In this document: positions 1-4,943 of the stretch, one piece after another
Position numbering within the stretch: position 1 is the stretch's first letter
Layout of the letters: each line of letters opens with the position of its first letter
NCBI GenBank assembly: GCA_009837685.1
Contig: VXTA01000239.1
Location: 1 to 6,249 of the forward strand
Length of the DNA stretch: 6,249 nt
DNA from: Chloroflexota bacterium
Lineage (GTDB): Bacteria; Chloroflexota; Dehalococcoidia; Lucifugimonadales; Lucifugimonadaceae
Direction of reading: 5' to 3'
Notes under the pieces: model-generated
The model's input: the letters and a program-made list of their open reading frames with translations, nothing else
The model's database searches: none
Told to the model about the DNA's origin: nothing
Program-made: the position numbers and the translations under genes

Positions 1-73
1 ACGCGATGCTGCGCTGGTTCGCGACGCCGAAAACCACGCCGCGCTTGCCGGATAAATCGATTGCTACCGCCAT
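1..73 (-). CDS. fabI: Enoyl-[acyl-carrier-protein] reductase (NADH) FabI, N-terminal fragment
   Basis: Only the first 24 codons are in the window; the gene runs off the left edge. Read on the minus strand, the protein starts MAVAIDLSGKRGVVFGVANQ and continues RSIA. The 'L-S-G-K-R' lead-in and the 'G-V-A-N-x-R-S-I-A' dinucleotide-binding stretch are the hallmark of FabI, the atypical short-chain dehydrogenase that reduces trans-2-enoyl-ACP in the last step of each fatty acid elongation cycle, in the cytosol. Classical SDRs have TGxxxGxG here instead. The ATG at 71-73 is chosen because a strong Shine-Dalgarno GAGGAG (minus strand, 78-83) lies four bases upstream. No other gene is within 460 bases upstream, so it probably has its own promoter. 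The catalytic Tyr/Lys residues lie outside the window. Another enoyl reductase-like SDR is possible but less likely. Confidence 0.85.
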   Translation of the reverse strand, partial: MAVAIDLSGKRGVVFGVANQRSIA

Positions 74-95
74 CTGTCTCCTCGACGAATACTAA

Positions 96-113
96 GCCCG
101 GCAATCGCCAGGC
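96..113 (-). promoter_or_regulatory. Hairpin in the fabI 5' leader
   Basis: On the minus strand GCCTGGC-GATT-GCCGGGC folds into a 7-bp stem with a four-base loop. The single imperfect pair is U·G when read as minus-strand RNA but C/A on the other strand, so it fits a transcript leading into fabI. It ends 12 bases before the fabI Shine-Dalgarno. It could affect mRNA stability or translation, but no known riboswitch or protein site is recognised. Confidence 0.3.
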
Positions 114-140
114 TGCCTGCAATTTGCTGCCCAGATTAAG

Positions 141-167
141 ACTATACGCGTCGACGAACTTCTCCAA
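141..167 (-). promoter_or_regulatory. Possible fabI promoter
   Basis: On the minus strand TATAGT (141-146) is a 5/6 match to the -10 consensus, with a TTGGAG hexamer (162-167) 15 bases upstream. The spacing is short and the -35 is poor, so only the -10 is persuasive. A start here would give a leader of about 60 bases carrying the 96-113 hairpin. Confidence 0.3.
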
Positions 168-287
168 TCTCTAAATCCGCATGCCCAGAACTTGCGTAAC
201 TAGTGAACGTTGGGCGTACGAAGTTGGGCTGCGAATAAAACCGAAAAGTTGAAAGCAGACAACAGCCACATGAAAAAGAGACTTACT

Positions 288-314
288 GTCATGCCGACGT
301 GAGCAACGACGCAT
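288..314. repeat. Degenerate GTCATGCCGA-type palindromic repeat
   Basis: The sequence begins GTCATGCCGACG and ends ACGACGCAT, pairing ATGC (291-294) with GCAT (311-314) and CGT (298-300) with ACG (306-308) around an internal loop. It resembles the family of dispersed palindromes starting GTCATnCYGAGCG that pepper many environmental bacterial genomes. It is decayed and has a single copy here, so the assignment is tentative. Confidence 0.3.
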
Positions 315-329
315 AACCGTGGAATCTAA

Positions 330-371
330 AAACCCCTCAATTCCCCCTTGGGCATCAAGGGAGAGGGGTTT
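330..371. repeat. Compound inverted repeat (C-rich/G-rich hairpin)
   Basis: An outer 9-bp stem pairs AAACCCCTC (330-338) with its complement at 363-371. An inner 6-bp stem pairs CCCTTG (345-350) with CAAGGG (356-361) around a five-base loop. The asymmetric internal loop is 339-344 against base 362. It may be a dispersed REP-like element or the 5' domain of a structured RNA ending at the hairpin at 400-441. No coding role is seen. Confidence 0.5.
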
Positions 372-399
372 GACCAAACGACTACCAACCTCACCTCTT

Positions 400-441
400 G
401 AAGCCGCTGGGTCCCTCCTAACCAGCGGCTTCTGCATTTTT
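400..441 (+). terminator. Rho-independent terminator-like hairpin with no upstream gene
   Basis: A perfect 11-bp stem pairs GAAGCCGCTGG (400-410) with CCAGCGGCTTC (422-432), with an 11-base loop. TGCATTTTT follows, ending in five T residues at 437-441. The T tract exists only on the plus strand, yet no plus-strand gene lies upstream and both flanking genes run on the minus strand. It therefore either ends an unrecognised plus-strand RNA or is a palindromic repeat with a chance T tract. The loop contains CCCTCCT, complementary to the Shine-Dalgarno core AGGAG. Confidence 0.5.
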
Positions 442-470
442 CGCGCCCATTTCGCCTTTAGCGCGTCTCA

Positions 471-498
471 CGTCATTCCCGCGCAGGCAGGAATGACG
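471..498. repeat. GTCATTCC palindromic dispersed repeat, copy A
   Basis: CGTCATTCC (471-479) is perfectly complementary to GGAATGACG (490-498), a 9-bp stem with two further pairs inside after one mismatch. The core matches the widespread GTCATTCC(C)GCG...GGAAT repeats; 20 of 27 bases agree with the copy at 1631-1657 read on the opposite strand. It lies 43 bases beyond the stop codon of the oxidoreductase gene and could protect or end that transcript, though no T tract follows on that strand. Confidence 0.7.
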
Positions 499-541
499 GA
501 ACGCCTGCAAGCAAAGCGAGCACGCAAGGGGTTGCCTGACA

Positions 542-1618
542 TCAATCTCGAACATCGGATAACGTGACTGGTCGATTCTCTCGTGCGGCCAATTGGCTGG
601 CTCGAGCGAACTTGTACGTCTCGCGAGAGTCTTCGGCCGTCATGTCGGGTTGGCGGTTTTCTAGGATGCAGCTAACGAATTCATTGATGCACTGGACGAA
701 TGAGTCGCCCCAGTCGGCAGTAATCTCGTCTTCAGTTACTCGGTTCATCTCGCCATCGGCGTAGTAGGTCAACGGCGGAGTGTCGTAGAGCATCTTTGCG
801 GTGCATCTGTTGACCCAAATCACGCCGCGTGTGCCGCTGAGTTCGAACCACTCGTCGCCCGGGTAGTAGTCCGACCTCACAACCATTTCGTTGCTCGCCT
901 GCTGCTCCCATGAGCCATGGGTCTTGCTACCTTCGTATGACCAAGCTACGAGGAGCGGGGAGTCGTTTTCGTAGCCTTCCTGGGTGTAGCTGGTGCGGAT
1001 CCATGCGAAGACCTGCTCAGGTTCTCCGAGGAACCACCGGCCCATCGCGAAGATGTGATACCCATAGTCGAGGATTGCCTTGCCGACACCGTTTATCGAT
1101 TGATCGAATCGCCACGCAATCGATGCGTCGGGAATGTCCCAGCCGTGTTTTCGGTGACCCGTGACGGTCTTCATGCGCATCGAGATCGGCTCGCCGATGA
1201 CACCATCTTCCCGTATCTGCCTCGCGCGCACGATGGGTCCGCAGTACGCGAAGTTCTCGAAGACACGCATCAACTTGTCGGTCTGATTGGCGGCTTCGAC
1301 GATGGCGTTGCATTCGTCAAGGGTTATCGCCATCGGCTTCTGCAGGCTGACGTGCTTGCCCGCATCGAGAGCATCAACGACCATTTGCGCGTGGAGCGAG
1401 TGCGGCGTCAGAACCTCCACAGCATCAACCGCTGGATCATCCAGCATCGCCCGGTAGTCGGTGTACGCCTTCTCCGCGCCCCACTCTGCGGCACGGGCTT
1501 CGGCGACGCCGGGACCGTTATCGGCAACCGCGTAGATTCGGGCGTCGGGGTTGGCGAGATAGCCGGGGGCGTGGAGGTCAGCGATCTTGCCAGCGCCTAT
1601 GAGTCCGATGTTGAGCAT
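542..1618 (-). CDS. Gfo/Idh/MocA family NAD(P)-dependent oxidoreductase
   Basis: This is a 358-residue cytosolic dehydrogenase of the Gfo/Idh/MocA family, which oxidises or reduces sugars, inositols or related polyols. The N-terminal Rossmann fold is visible: MLNIGLIGAGKIADLH carries the GxGxxA nucleotide loop at residues 8-13, and V31-A-D33 ends the second strand. The usual E-K-P catalytic motif is Q-K-P at 93-95, keeping the lysine. The C-terminal substrate domain follows from about 125, with D184-x-x-x-H188 matching the family's D-x-G-x-H motif; the Asp often found three residues after that His is Ala191. Length is normal. The ATG at 1616-1618 is supported by minus-strand TAGGA (1625-1629) and the immediately following IGLIGAG. 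It is the second gene of a minus-strand pair, 45 bases after the dehydratase stop, so co-transcription is likely. The substrate cannot be read from the sequence. Confidence 0.9.
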   Translation of the reverse strand: MLNIGLIGAGKIADLHAPGYLANPDARIYAVADNGPGVAEARAAEWGAEKAYTDYRAMLDDPAVDAVEVLTPHSLHAQMVVDALDAGKHVSLQKPMAITLDECNAIVEAANQTDKLMRVFENFAYCGPIVRARQIREDGVIGEPISMRMKTVTGHRKHGWDIPDASIAWRFDQSINGVGKAILDYGYHIFAMGRWFLGEPEQVFAWIRTSYTQEGYENDSPLLVAWSYEGSKTHGSWEQQASNEMVVRSDYYPGDEWFELSGTRGVIWVNRCTAKMLYDTPPLTYYADGEMNRVTEDEITADWGDSFVQCINEFVSCILENRQPDMTAEDSRETYKFARASQLAARENRPVTLSDVRD

Positions 1619-1630
1619 GGTTTTTCCTAC

Positions 1631-1657
1631 CTGGATTCCGGCTTTCGCCGGAATGAC
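1631..1657. repeat. GTCATTCC palindromic dispersed repeat, copy B (intercistronic)
   Basis: ATTCCGGC (1635-1642) and GCCGGAAT (1647-1654) form a perfect 8-bp stem around TTTC. On the minus strand it starts GTCATTCCGGCG and agrees at 20 of 27 bases with copy A at 472-498. It fills most of the 45-base gap between the dehydratase and oxidoreductase genes. In the mRNA the hairpin ends only five bases before the TAGGA Shine-Dalgarno of the oxidoreductase gene, so it may tune translation or mRNA decay between the two cistrons. Confidence 0.7.
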
Positions 1658-1663
1658 TGCGGT

Positions 1664-2824
1664 CTACCAGTTCGTATGCGACCCATCCCGACGGTGCAGG
1701 TGCGGTGCTTCCCAGAACTGGAACGGCTCGGTCAAGCTCGCTTCGTCGACCTCAATGCCTAGCCCCGGCAGATCGCTCAAAACCACGCGTCCCGGCTCAA
1801 CCGTGGGCTGCACCGGGAAGACGTCGTCTTGGTAGAAATTGTTGTCCGGCTCGCCTACCGAGTGGCGAATCTCCAGCCACGAGAAGTTAGGTATCGCTGT
1901 CGCAAAGTGCGACGTCGCCGCTACGCAGATCGGGCCCAACGGGTTGTGCGGCATCAGGTCGATGTAGTGCGCCTCTGCCCATCCCGCGACCTTCATCGCC
2001 TCGGTGAAGCCGCCGACGTTGCAGATGTCGAGCCTAGCGTAGTTGGTGAGACCTTTCTCGATATAGGGAAGGAACTGCCACTTAGACGCGAACTCCTCGC
2101 CGATCGCGAATGGTATGACAGTGAGTTTTCGCAACTCTTCGTAGGCTTCCGGAGATTCGTCGCGGATCGGTTCCTCGATGAAGTCGAGTGTGTGCATCGG
2201 CATCATCTGGCAGAACGATGCCGCCTCGGCAACGGACAATCGATGGTGATAGTCAATGCCGATCACCGGTTCCAACCCCAAGAGCTCCCGAGCCTTAATC
2301 AATGCCTCTGCGGTCGGCGCGATCGATTCCCGCGGCTCGAAGAGATTGGGATCGTTTATTTCGCCGATGGTTTGCAAGTTGAGACGCATGGCTTTGAAGC
2401 CTTGGTCCCAGATAGCCTTTCCCATCTCGGCCACTTCATCCGCGGTCGTTCCGCCACCGCTGGCGAACGTCGGCACCCATTCCCGCTGCATCCCTCCGAG
2501 AAGCTGGTACACGGGAACGCCGAGTTTCTTGCCAGCGATGTCGTGCAACGCGATGTCGATAGCGGACATCGCTCCGGTAATGCTGCGGCCGCCTTCAAAG
2601 TACTGCCCGCGATACATCTCCTGCCATATCCGGCCGCGCCGCATCGGGTCCTGCCCGATGAGCCACTCCCGGAAGTGGTCAACCATGCCGCTCACAGAGA
2701 GCTCGCGGCCGGAAAACCCTGATTCTCCCCATCCGTAGATGCCCTCGTCAGTCTCCACTTTGACGAGCATTTGATTGCGTTGCCCGACCCATACCGGGTA
2801 GTTCTTGATATCGGTAATCCTCAT
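1664..2824 (-). CDS. Mandelate racemase/enolase superfamily dehydratase, GalD-like
   Basis: This 386-residue cytosolic enzyme of the enolase superfamily, mandelate racemase subgroup, resembles D-galactonate dehydratase. Such enzymes abstract the proton next to a carboxylate and, in GalD-type members, eliminate water to give a 2-keto-3-deoxy acid using Mg2+. The N-terminal capping domain is about 1-115 (G-W-G-E at 31-34); the barrel follows. Predicted metal ligands are D191 (I-D-Y-H-H), E217 (F-I-E-E-P) and E243 (I-G-E-E-F). H193 and H293 (M-P-H-N-P-L-G-P) are the likely acid/base residues. These spacings equal those I recall for E. coli GalD (D183, H185, E209, E235, H285). The ATG at 2822-2824 is preferred over an in-frame GTG at 2855-2857 because GGAG lies six bases upstream and MRITDIKNYPV is a typical family start. 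It is the first gene of the minus-strand pair. The substrate is uncertain; related acid-sugar dehydratases are alternatives. Confidence 0.9.
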   Translation of the reverse strand: MRITDIKNYPVWVGQRNQMLVKVETDEGIYGWGESGFSGRELSVSGMVDHFREWLIGQDPMRRGRIWQEMYRGQYFEGGRSITGAMSAIDIALHDIAGKKLGVPVYQLLGGMQREWVPTFASGGGTTADEVAEMGKAIWDQGFKAMRLNLQTIGEINDPNLFEPRESIAPTAEALIKARELLGLEPVIGIDYHHRLSVAEAASFCQMMPMHTLDFIEEPIRDESPEAYEELRKLTVIPFAIGEEFASKWQFLPYIEKGLTNYARLDICNVGGFTEAMKVAGWAEAHYIDLMPHNPLGPICVAATSHFATAIPNFSWLEIRHSVGEPDNNFYQDDVFPVQPTVEPGRVVLSDLPGLGIEVDEASLTEPFQFWEAPHLHRRDGSHTNW

Positions 2825-2830
2825 CGGTTT

Positions 2831-2834
2831 CTCC
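2831..2834 (-). promoter_or_regulatory. Shine-Dalgarno that fixes the dehydratase start
   Basis: GGAG on the minus strand sits six bases before the ATG at 2824. The alternative GTG at 2857 would add 11 residues with no family resemblance, so this site decides the start. Confidence 0.7.
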
Positions 2835-2877
2835 GTTTGCGCCGTTAACCGGCTCACATAGCGTCAATGCGTTTCAA

Positions 2878-2886
2878 AGTCTAGCA
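2878..2886 (-). promoter_or_regulatory. Extended -10 promoter for the dehydratase-oxidoreductase pair
   Basis: Minus-strand TGCTAGACT fits the extended -10 form TGnTAnnnT (TAGACT, 3/6 to TATAAT). No good -35 is seen at 16-18 bases. The predicted start near 2871 gives a leader of about 47 bases. It mirrors the plus-strand promoter at 2904-2912. Confidence 0.4.
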
Positions 2887-2910
2887 CCGGAAGTGTGTGG
2901 CGGTGATAGA
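2880..2910. promoter_or_regulatory. Inverted repeat in the divergent control region, possible operator
   Basis: TCTAGCACCG (2880-2889) and CGGTGATAGA (2901-2910) are inverted copies matching at 9 of 10 positions, separated by 11 bases, so the half-sites are 21 bp apart centre to centre, two helical turns. This would suit a dimeric repressor or activator controlling both directions. Each arm also contains an extended -10 element, so the symmetry may simply come from two similar promoters facing away from each other. No regulator gene is in the window. Confidence 0.4.
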
Positions 2911-2912
2911 TT
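2904..2912 (+). promoter_or_regulatory. Extended -10 promoter for the M81 peptidase gene
   Basis: TGATAGATT fits TGnTAnnnT (TAGATT, 4/6 to TATAAT) and lacks a clear -35. The predicted start near 2919 gives a leader of about 39 bases that ends with a GAGGAG Shine-Dalgarno at 2946-2951. Confidence 0.45.
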
Positions 2913-2957
2913 AACCTTTGCCACAAAGCCAACATCTTCCACATCGAGGAGTATTCG

Positions 2958-4529
2958 ATGCGCATCCCACTCCTAGGCATATCTCACGAAACCAACACCT
3001 TCTCCAGCGTCCCTGCCGACTACGCGGCTTTTGAAGCCACCGGCATCTTGAGAGGCGAAGAGATCTTCGATAAATTCCGTGACGCTCAATACACGATCTC
3101 CGGGTACATCCAGGCTGCAGAGGAACTCGGTTTCGAACTCGTCCCCCTCATGTACGCCGTAACCGGCCCGATCGGCACGATAACCAAAGACGCTTACGAC
3201 CGCCTCACCGCTGAAATGTTCGGGATGCTCCGCGACGGCGGGCCCTGGGACGCCGTTCTCATCTCCAATCACGGAGCAGCAGTTAGCGAAGAGTTTCCAG
3301 ACATGGATGGCGAATTCAGCCGCGCCGTACGTGAGATCGTAGGACCCAACATGCGTGTGGGCATCACCCTCGACATGCACGGAAACGTCTCGAAACCAGT
3401 CGTGGAACACACCGACGTTTGCATCGTTTGGAGAACAAACCCCCACCTCGATCCGAAGGTACGTGGCCGCAAAACCGCCGACCTCATCGTAAGCGCCGCC
3501 AAAGGCGAAATCGATCCCGTCCAGTGGATCGAGATGCCGCCGATGTACGTCAACATCGTCAAGCAGTTCACCGGCGAAGACCCGATGAAGTCTTTCGTCG
3601 CCGACGCCGTAGCTGCAAACGAGATCCCAGGCATCCTCGACACCTCCGTCGCCGAAGGATACCCATACTCCGACGTCGAAGAGATGGGCATGTCATGGGT
3701 AGCTATCGCCGACGGCGACCTCGAGTTGGCGAAATCCGTCGCCAAAGACATGGCTGCCAAAGCTTGGGAGCGACGCGCAGAGTTGAACGTCGAAGTCGCT
3801 TCCATCTCTGGTGCATTAGACATGGCCCTCGCCGAATACGTAGGTCCCCGAGACCTCAACGAGGCTGACGTAGTAGCAACCGACGGCACTGCGCTCGCAA
3901 TGCCGGATGATGCCGATGCCGCAAGAGAAGGCCCGATCGTACTCATGGACGTGGGCGACAACATCGGCGGCGGTTCTTCCGCGGATTCGACGCACATCCT
4001 CGCCCAAGTCGTCGAGCGAGGCATCTCCGGCTTCCTCCAGACGCTTTATGACCCAGAATCCGTGGAAGCCTGTGTTGAAGCAGGAGTAGGCGGCACTGTC
4101 ACGCTCGATGTCGGCGGCAAGACCGACGACATGCACGGCAAACCAGTACGCGTGACCGGAACCGTCCGAGCGATCACCGATGGACAGTACGAGGAGCTAG
4201 GCGCCTCCCACGGAGGATTCCGCTTCTACGATTCCGGAGTCAGCGTACGTCTAGACACCGATGGCGGGCAAACCCTCCTCCTGACATCAGTCCGCGCGGG
4301 CAACACTGTCCGATCGCAGATGTACCACATCGGAATCATTCCCGAACGCTACAAAATCGTCGTCGCAAAAGGAGTCGTCTCACCTCGGCCCGCCTACCAG
4401 CCAATCGCCGGAAAAGTCATCCTAGTCAACACCCCCGGCGTAACCACTGCCGACATGTCAACCTTTACATACCACCACCGCAGGATTCCGCTCTACCCGA
4501 TGGAACTGGATGCGGAGTATCAGGTCTAG
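2958..4529 (+). CDS. M81 family metallopeptidase (MlrC-like)
   Basis: This is a 523-residue member of the M81/MlrC family (DUF1485 N-terminal plus MlrC C-terminal region), named for the enzyme that finishes microcystin breakdown. Most homologues lie outside microcystin degraders and probably hydrolyse other amide or peptide bonds. Family motifs occur in order: G-I-S-H-E-T-N-T-F-S (7-16), N-H-G-A-A-V (104-109), L-D-M-H-G-N (138-143), N-P-H-L-D (161-165), E-G-Y-P-Y-S-D-V (233-240), D-V-G-D-N-x-G-G-G (331-339) and R-R-I-P-L-Y-P (508-514). E11, H105, D139, H141 and H163 align, with constant spacing, with the MlrC residues I recall as E56, H150, D184, H186 and H208, so the zinc site looks intact. 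GAGGAG six bases upstream supports the ATG. No signal peptide is visible, so it is probably cytosolic. It is transcribed divergently from the dehydratase gene, 133 bases away. Substrate unknown; microcystin activity should not be assumed. Confidence 0.9.
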   Translation: MRIPLLGISHETNTFSSVPADYAAFEATGILRGEEIFDKFRDAQYTISGYIQAAEELGFELVPLMYAVTGPIGTITKDAYDRLTAEMFGMLRDGGPWDAVLISNHGAAVSEEFPDMDGEFSRAVREIVGPNMRVGITLDMHGNVSKPVVEHTDVCIVWRTNPHLDPKVRGRKTADLIVSAAKGEIDPVQWIEMPPMYVNIVKQFTGEDPMKSFVADAVAANEIPGILDTSVAEGYPYSDVEEMGMSWVAIADGDLELAKSVAKDMAAKAWERRAELNVEVASISGALDMALAEYVGPRDLNEADVVATDGTALAMPDDADAAREGPIVLMDVGDNIGGGSSADSTHILAQVVERGISGFLQTLYDPESVEACVEAGVGGTVTLDVGGKTDDMHGKPVRVTGTVRAITDGQYEELGASHGGFRFYDSGVSVRLDTDGGQTLLLTSVRAGNTVRSQMYHIGIIPERYKIVVAKGVVSPRPAYQPIAGKVILVNTPGVTTADMSTFTYHHRRIPLYPMELDAEYQV

Positions 4530-4549
4530 ATGGTTGACGATTCTTGCTC

Positions 4550-4558
4550 TGTTAAGAT
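4550..4558 (+). promoter_or_regulatory. Extended -10 promoter for the coiled-coil protein gene
   Basis: TGTTAAGAT fits TGnTAnnnT in the 56-base gap after the peptidase stop. A TTGACG at 4534-4539 is only 13 bases from the -10 hexamer, too close to be a normal -35. The predicted start near 4565 gives a leader of about 21 bases. Read-through from the peptidase gene is also possible. Confidence 0.35.
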
Positions 4559-4585
4559 GAACACGACAGACGGGATTTATTCATC

Positions 4586-4831
4586 GTGACTTCTGAAGAA
4601 CTCGAAGCGATACGAGAAAACACCATCGCCGGCAACCAGCAAACACTTGCTACCTTGACGCAGTTGCAGGCTCAGGCGTTGCAGATCAGCGCGGATTTGT
4701 CGGCACGAATGAATGGTGTGGATGAGCGTCTGAACAGCATCGAAGCGATATTGGCATCAGTGTTGGAGCGTTTGGACCGTTTGGAGCAGCTCAACCAAAG
4801 AGCTATCGGTTTTGCCACTCGCGACGGCTAA
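4586..4831 (+). CDS. Small coiled-coil protein of unknown function
   Basis: An 81-residue protein that I do not recognise. It has no membrane segment, signal peptide or cysteine. Residues 38-66 form a near-perfect heptad pattern with hydrophobic positions at L38, M42, V45, L49, I52, L56, V59, L63 and L66. Together with the Glu/Arg/Asp-rich faces, this strongly predicts a parallel or antiparallel coiled coil, perhaps extending N-terminally through L21-L32. The C-terminus (R-A-I-G-F-A-T-R-D-G) is short and polar. The start is GTG at 4586; no in-frame ATG lies upstream and the next Met is residue 42. The ribosome site is weak (GGGA at 4572-4575, ten bases away), which lowers certainty about the start. 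It has its own candidate promoter. Being between the peptidase and sulfatase gives no clear clue; an oligomerising scaffold or a small adaptor is conceivable. Confidence 0.65.
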   Translation: MTSEELEAIRENTIAGNQQTLATLTQLQAQALQISADLSARMNGVDERLNSIEAILASVLERLDRLEQLNQRAIGFATRDG

Positions 4832-4897
4832 GGTTTCGCCTTTTCTTTCGACGTTCTGATCCCGTTCGCCATTTAATCCAGCGAGTGATTCCGCGTT

Positions 4898-4906
4898 TGT
4901 TATAGT
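4898..4906 (+). promoter_or_regulatory. Extended -10 promoter for the sulfatase gene
   Basis: TGTTATAGT is the best promoter element in the window: a full TG extension and a -10 hexamer TATAGT, 5/6 to consensus. No TTGACA-like -35 is found at 16-18 bases. The predicted start near 4913 gives a leader of about 31 bases. Confidence 0.5.
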
Positions 4907-4930
4907 GCGTTCTTGCACATCGAATTTGTC

Positions 4931-4935
4931 AGGAG
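4931..4935 (+). promoter_or_regulatory. Shine-Dalgarno that fixes the sulfatase GTG start
   Basis: AGGAG lies eight bases before GTG at 4944-4946. The next in-frame ATG (residue 18) is inside the conserved first strand, V-I-V-I-M-V-D-D, so it cannot be the start. Confidence 0.75.
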
Positions 4936-4943
4936 CACCACAA

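Larger units (their letters stand above)
74..541. other. Gene-poor spacer between fabI and the oxidoreductase gene
   Basis: This 468-base stretch has no coding frame with a credible ribosome binding site or recognisable product. It holds, in order, the fabI leader and possible promoter (74-170), an unremarkable stretch (170-287), a degenerate palindrome (288-314), a compound hairpin (330-371), a terminator-like hairpin (400-441) and a GTCATTCC palindrome (471-498). Short open frames across it read through these inverted repeats and look spurious. The dense palindromes suggest that repeat insertions accumulated here. Confidence 0.6.

Noticed and set aside
210..238. Possible plus-strand promoter for the orphan RNA (TTGGGC, 17 bases, GAATAA)
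   Set aside because: Both hexamers are poor, and nothing else marks a transcription start here.
171..437. Open frame of 88 codons on the minus strand in the fabI-oxidoreductase gap
   Set aside because: It starts inside the terminator-like hairpin, crosses the compound hairpin and degenerate repeat, and encodes no recognisable protein.
319..567. Open frame of 82 codons on the plus strand over the repeats
   Set aside because: It contains V-I-P-A-Q-A-G-M-T, the typical translation of a GTCATTCC repeat, a common source of false proteins, and it runs into the oxidoreductase gene.
1055..1762. Open frame (235 codons) on the plus strand spanning the oxidoreductase gene and the intercistronic repeat
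   Set aside because: It is antisense to two well-supported genes and reads through the palindromic repeat.
1829..2722. Long open frame (297 codons) on the plus strand across the dehydratase gene
   Set aside because: It is antisense to a conserved enolase-superfamily gene and is Arg/His-rich low-information sequence without a family match.
2841..2853. Small GCCG-TTAAC-CGGC inverted repeat in the dehydratase leader
   Set aside because: The four-base arms are short enough to arise by chance, and it does not overlap the ribosome site.
3269..4024. Long open frame (251 codons) on the minus strand inside the M81 peptidase gene
   Set aside because: It lies wholly antisense to a gene with intact family motifs and is Ser/Thr/Arg/Ala-rich with no recognisable domain, as expected from the codon bias of the true gene.
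4830..4849. Possible terminator after the coiled-coil gene (AAGG-TTTCG-CCTT then T-rich)
   Set aside because: The stem is only four base pairs, too weak to support a terminator call.
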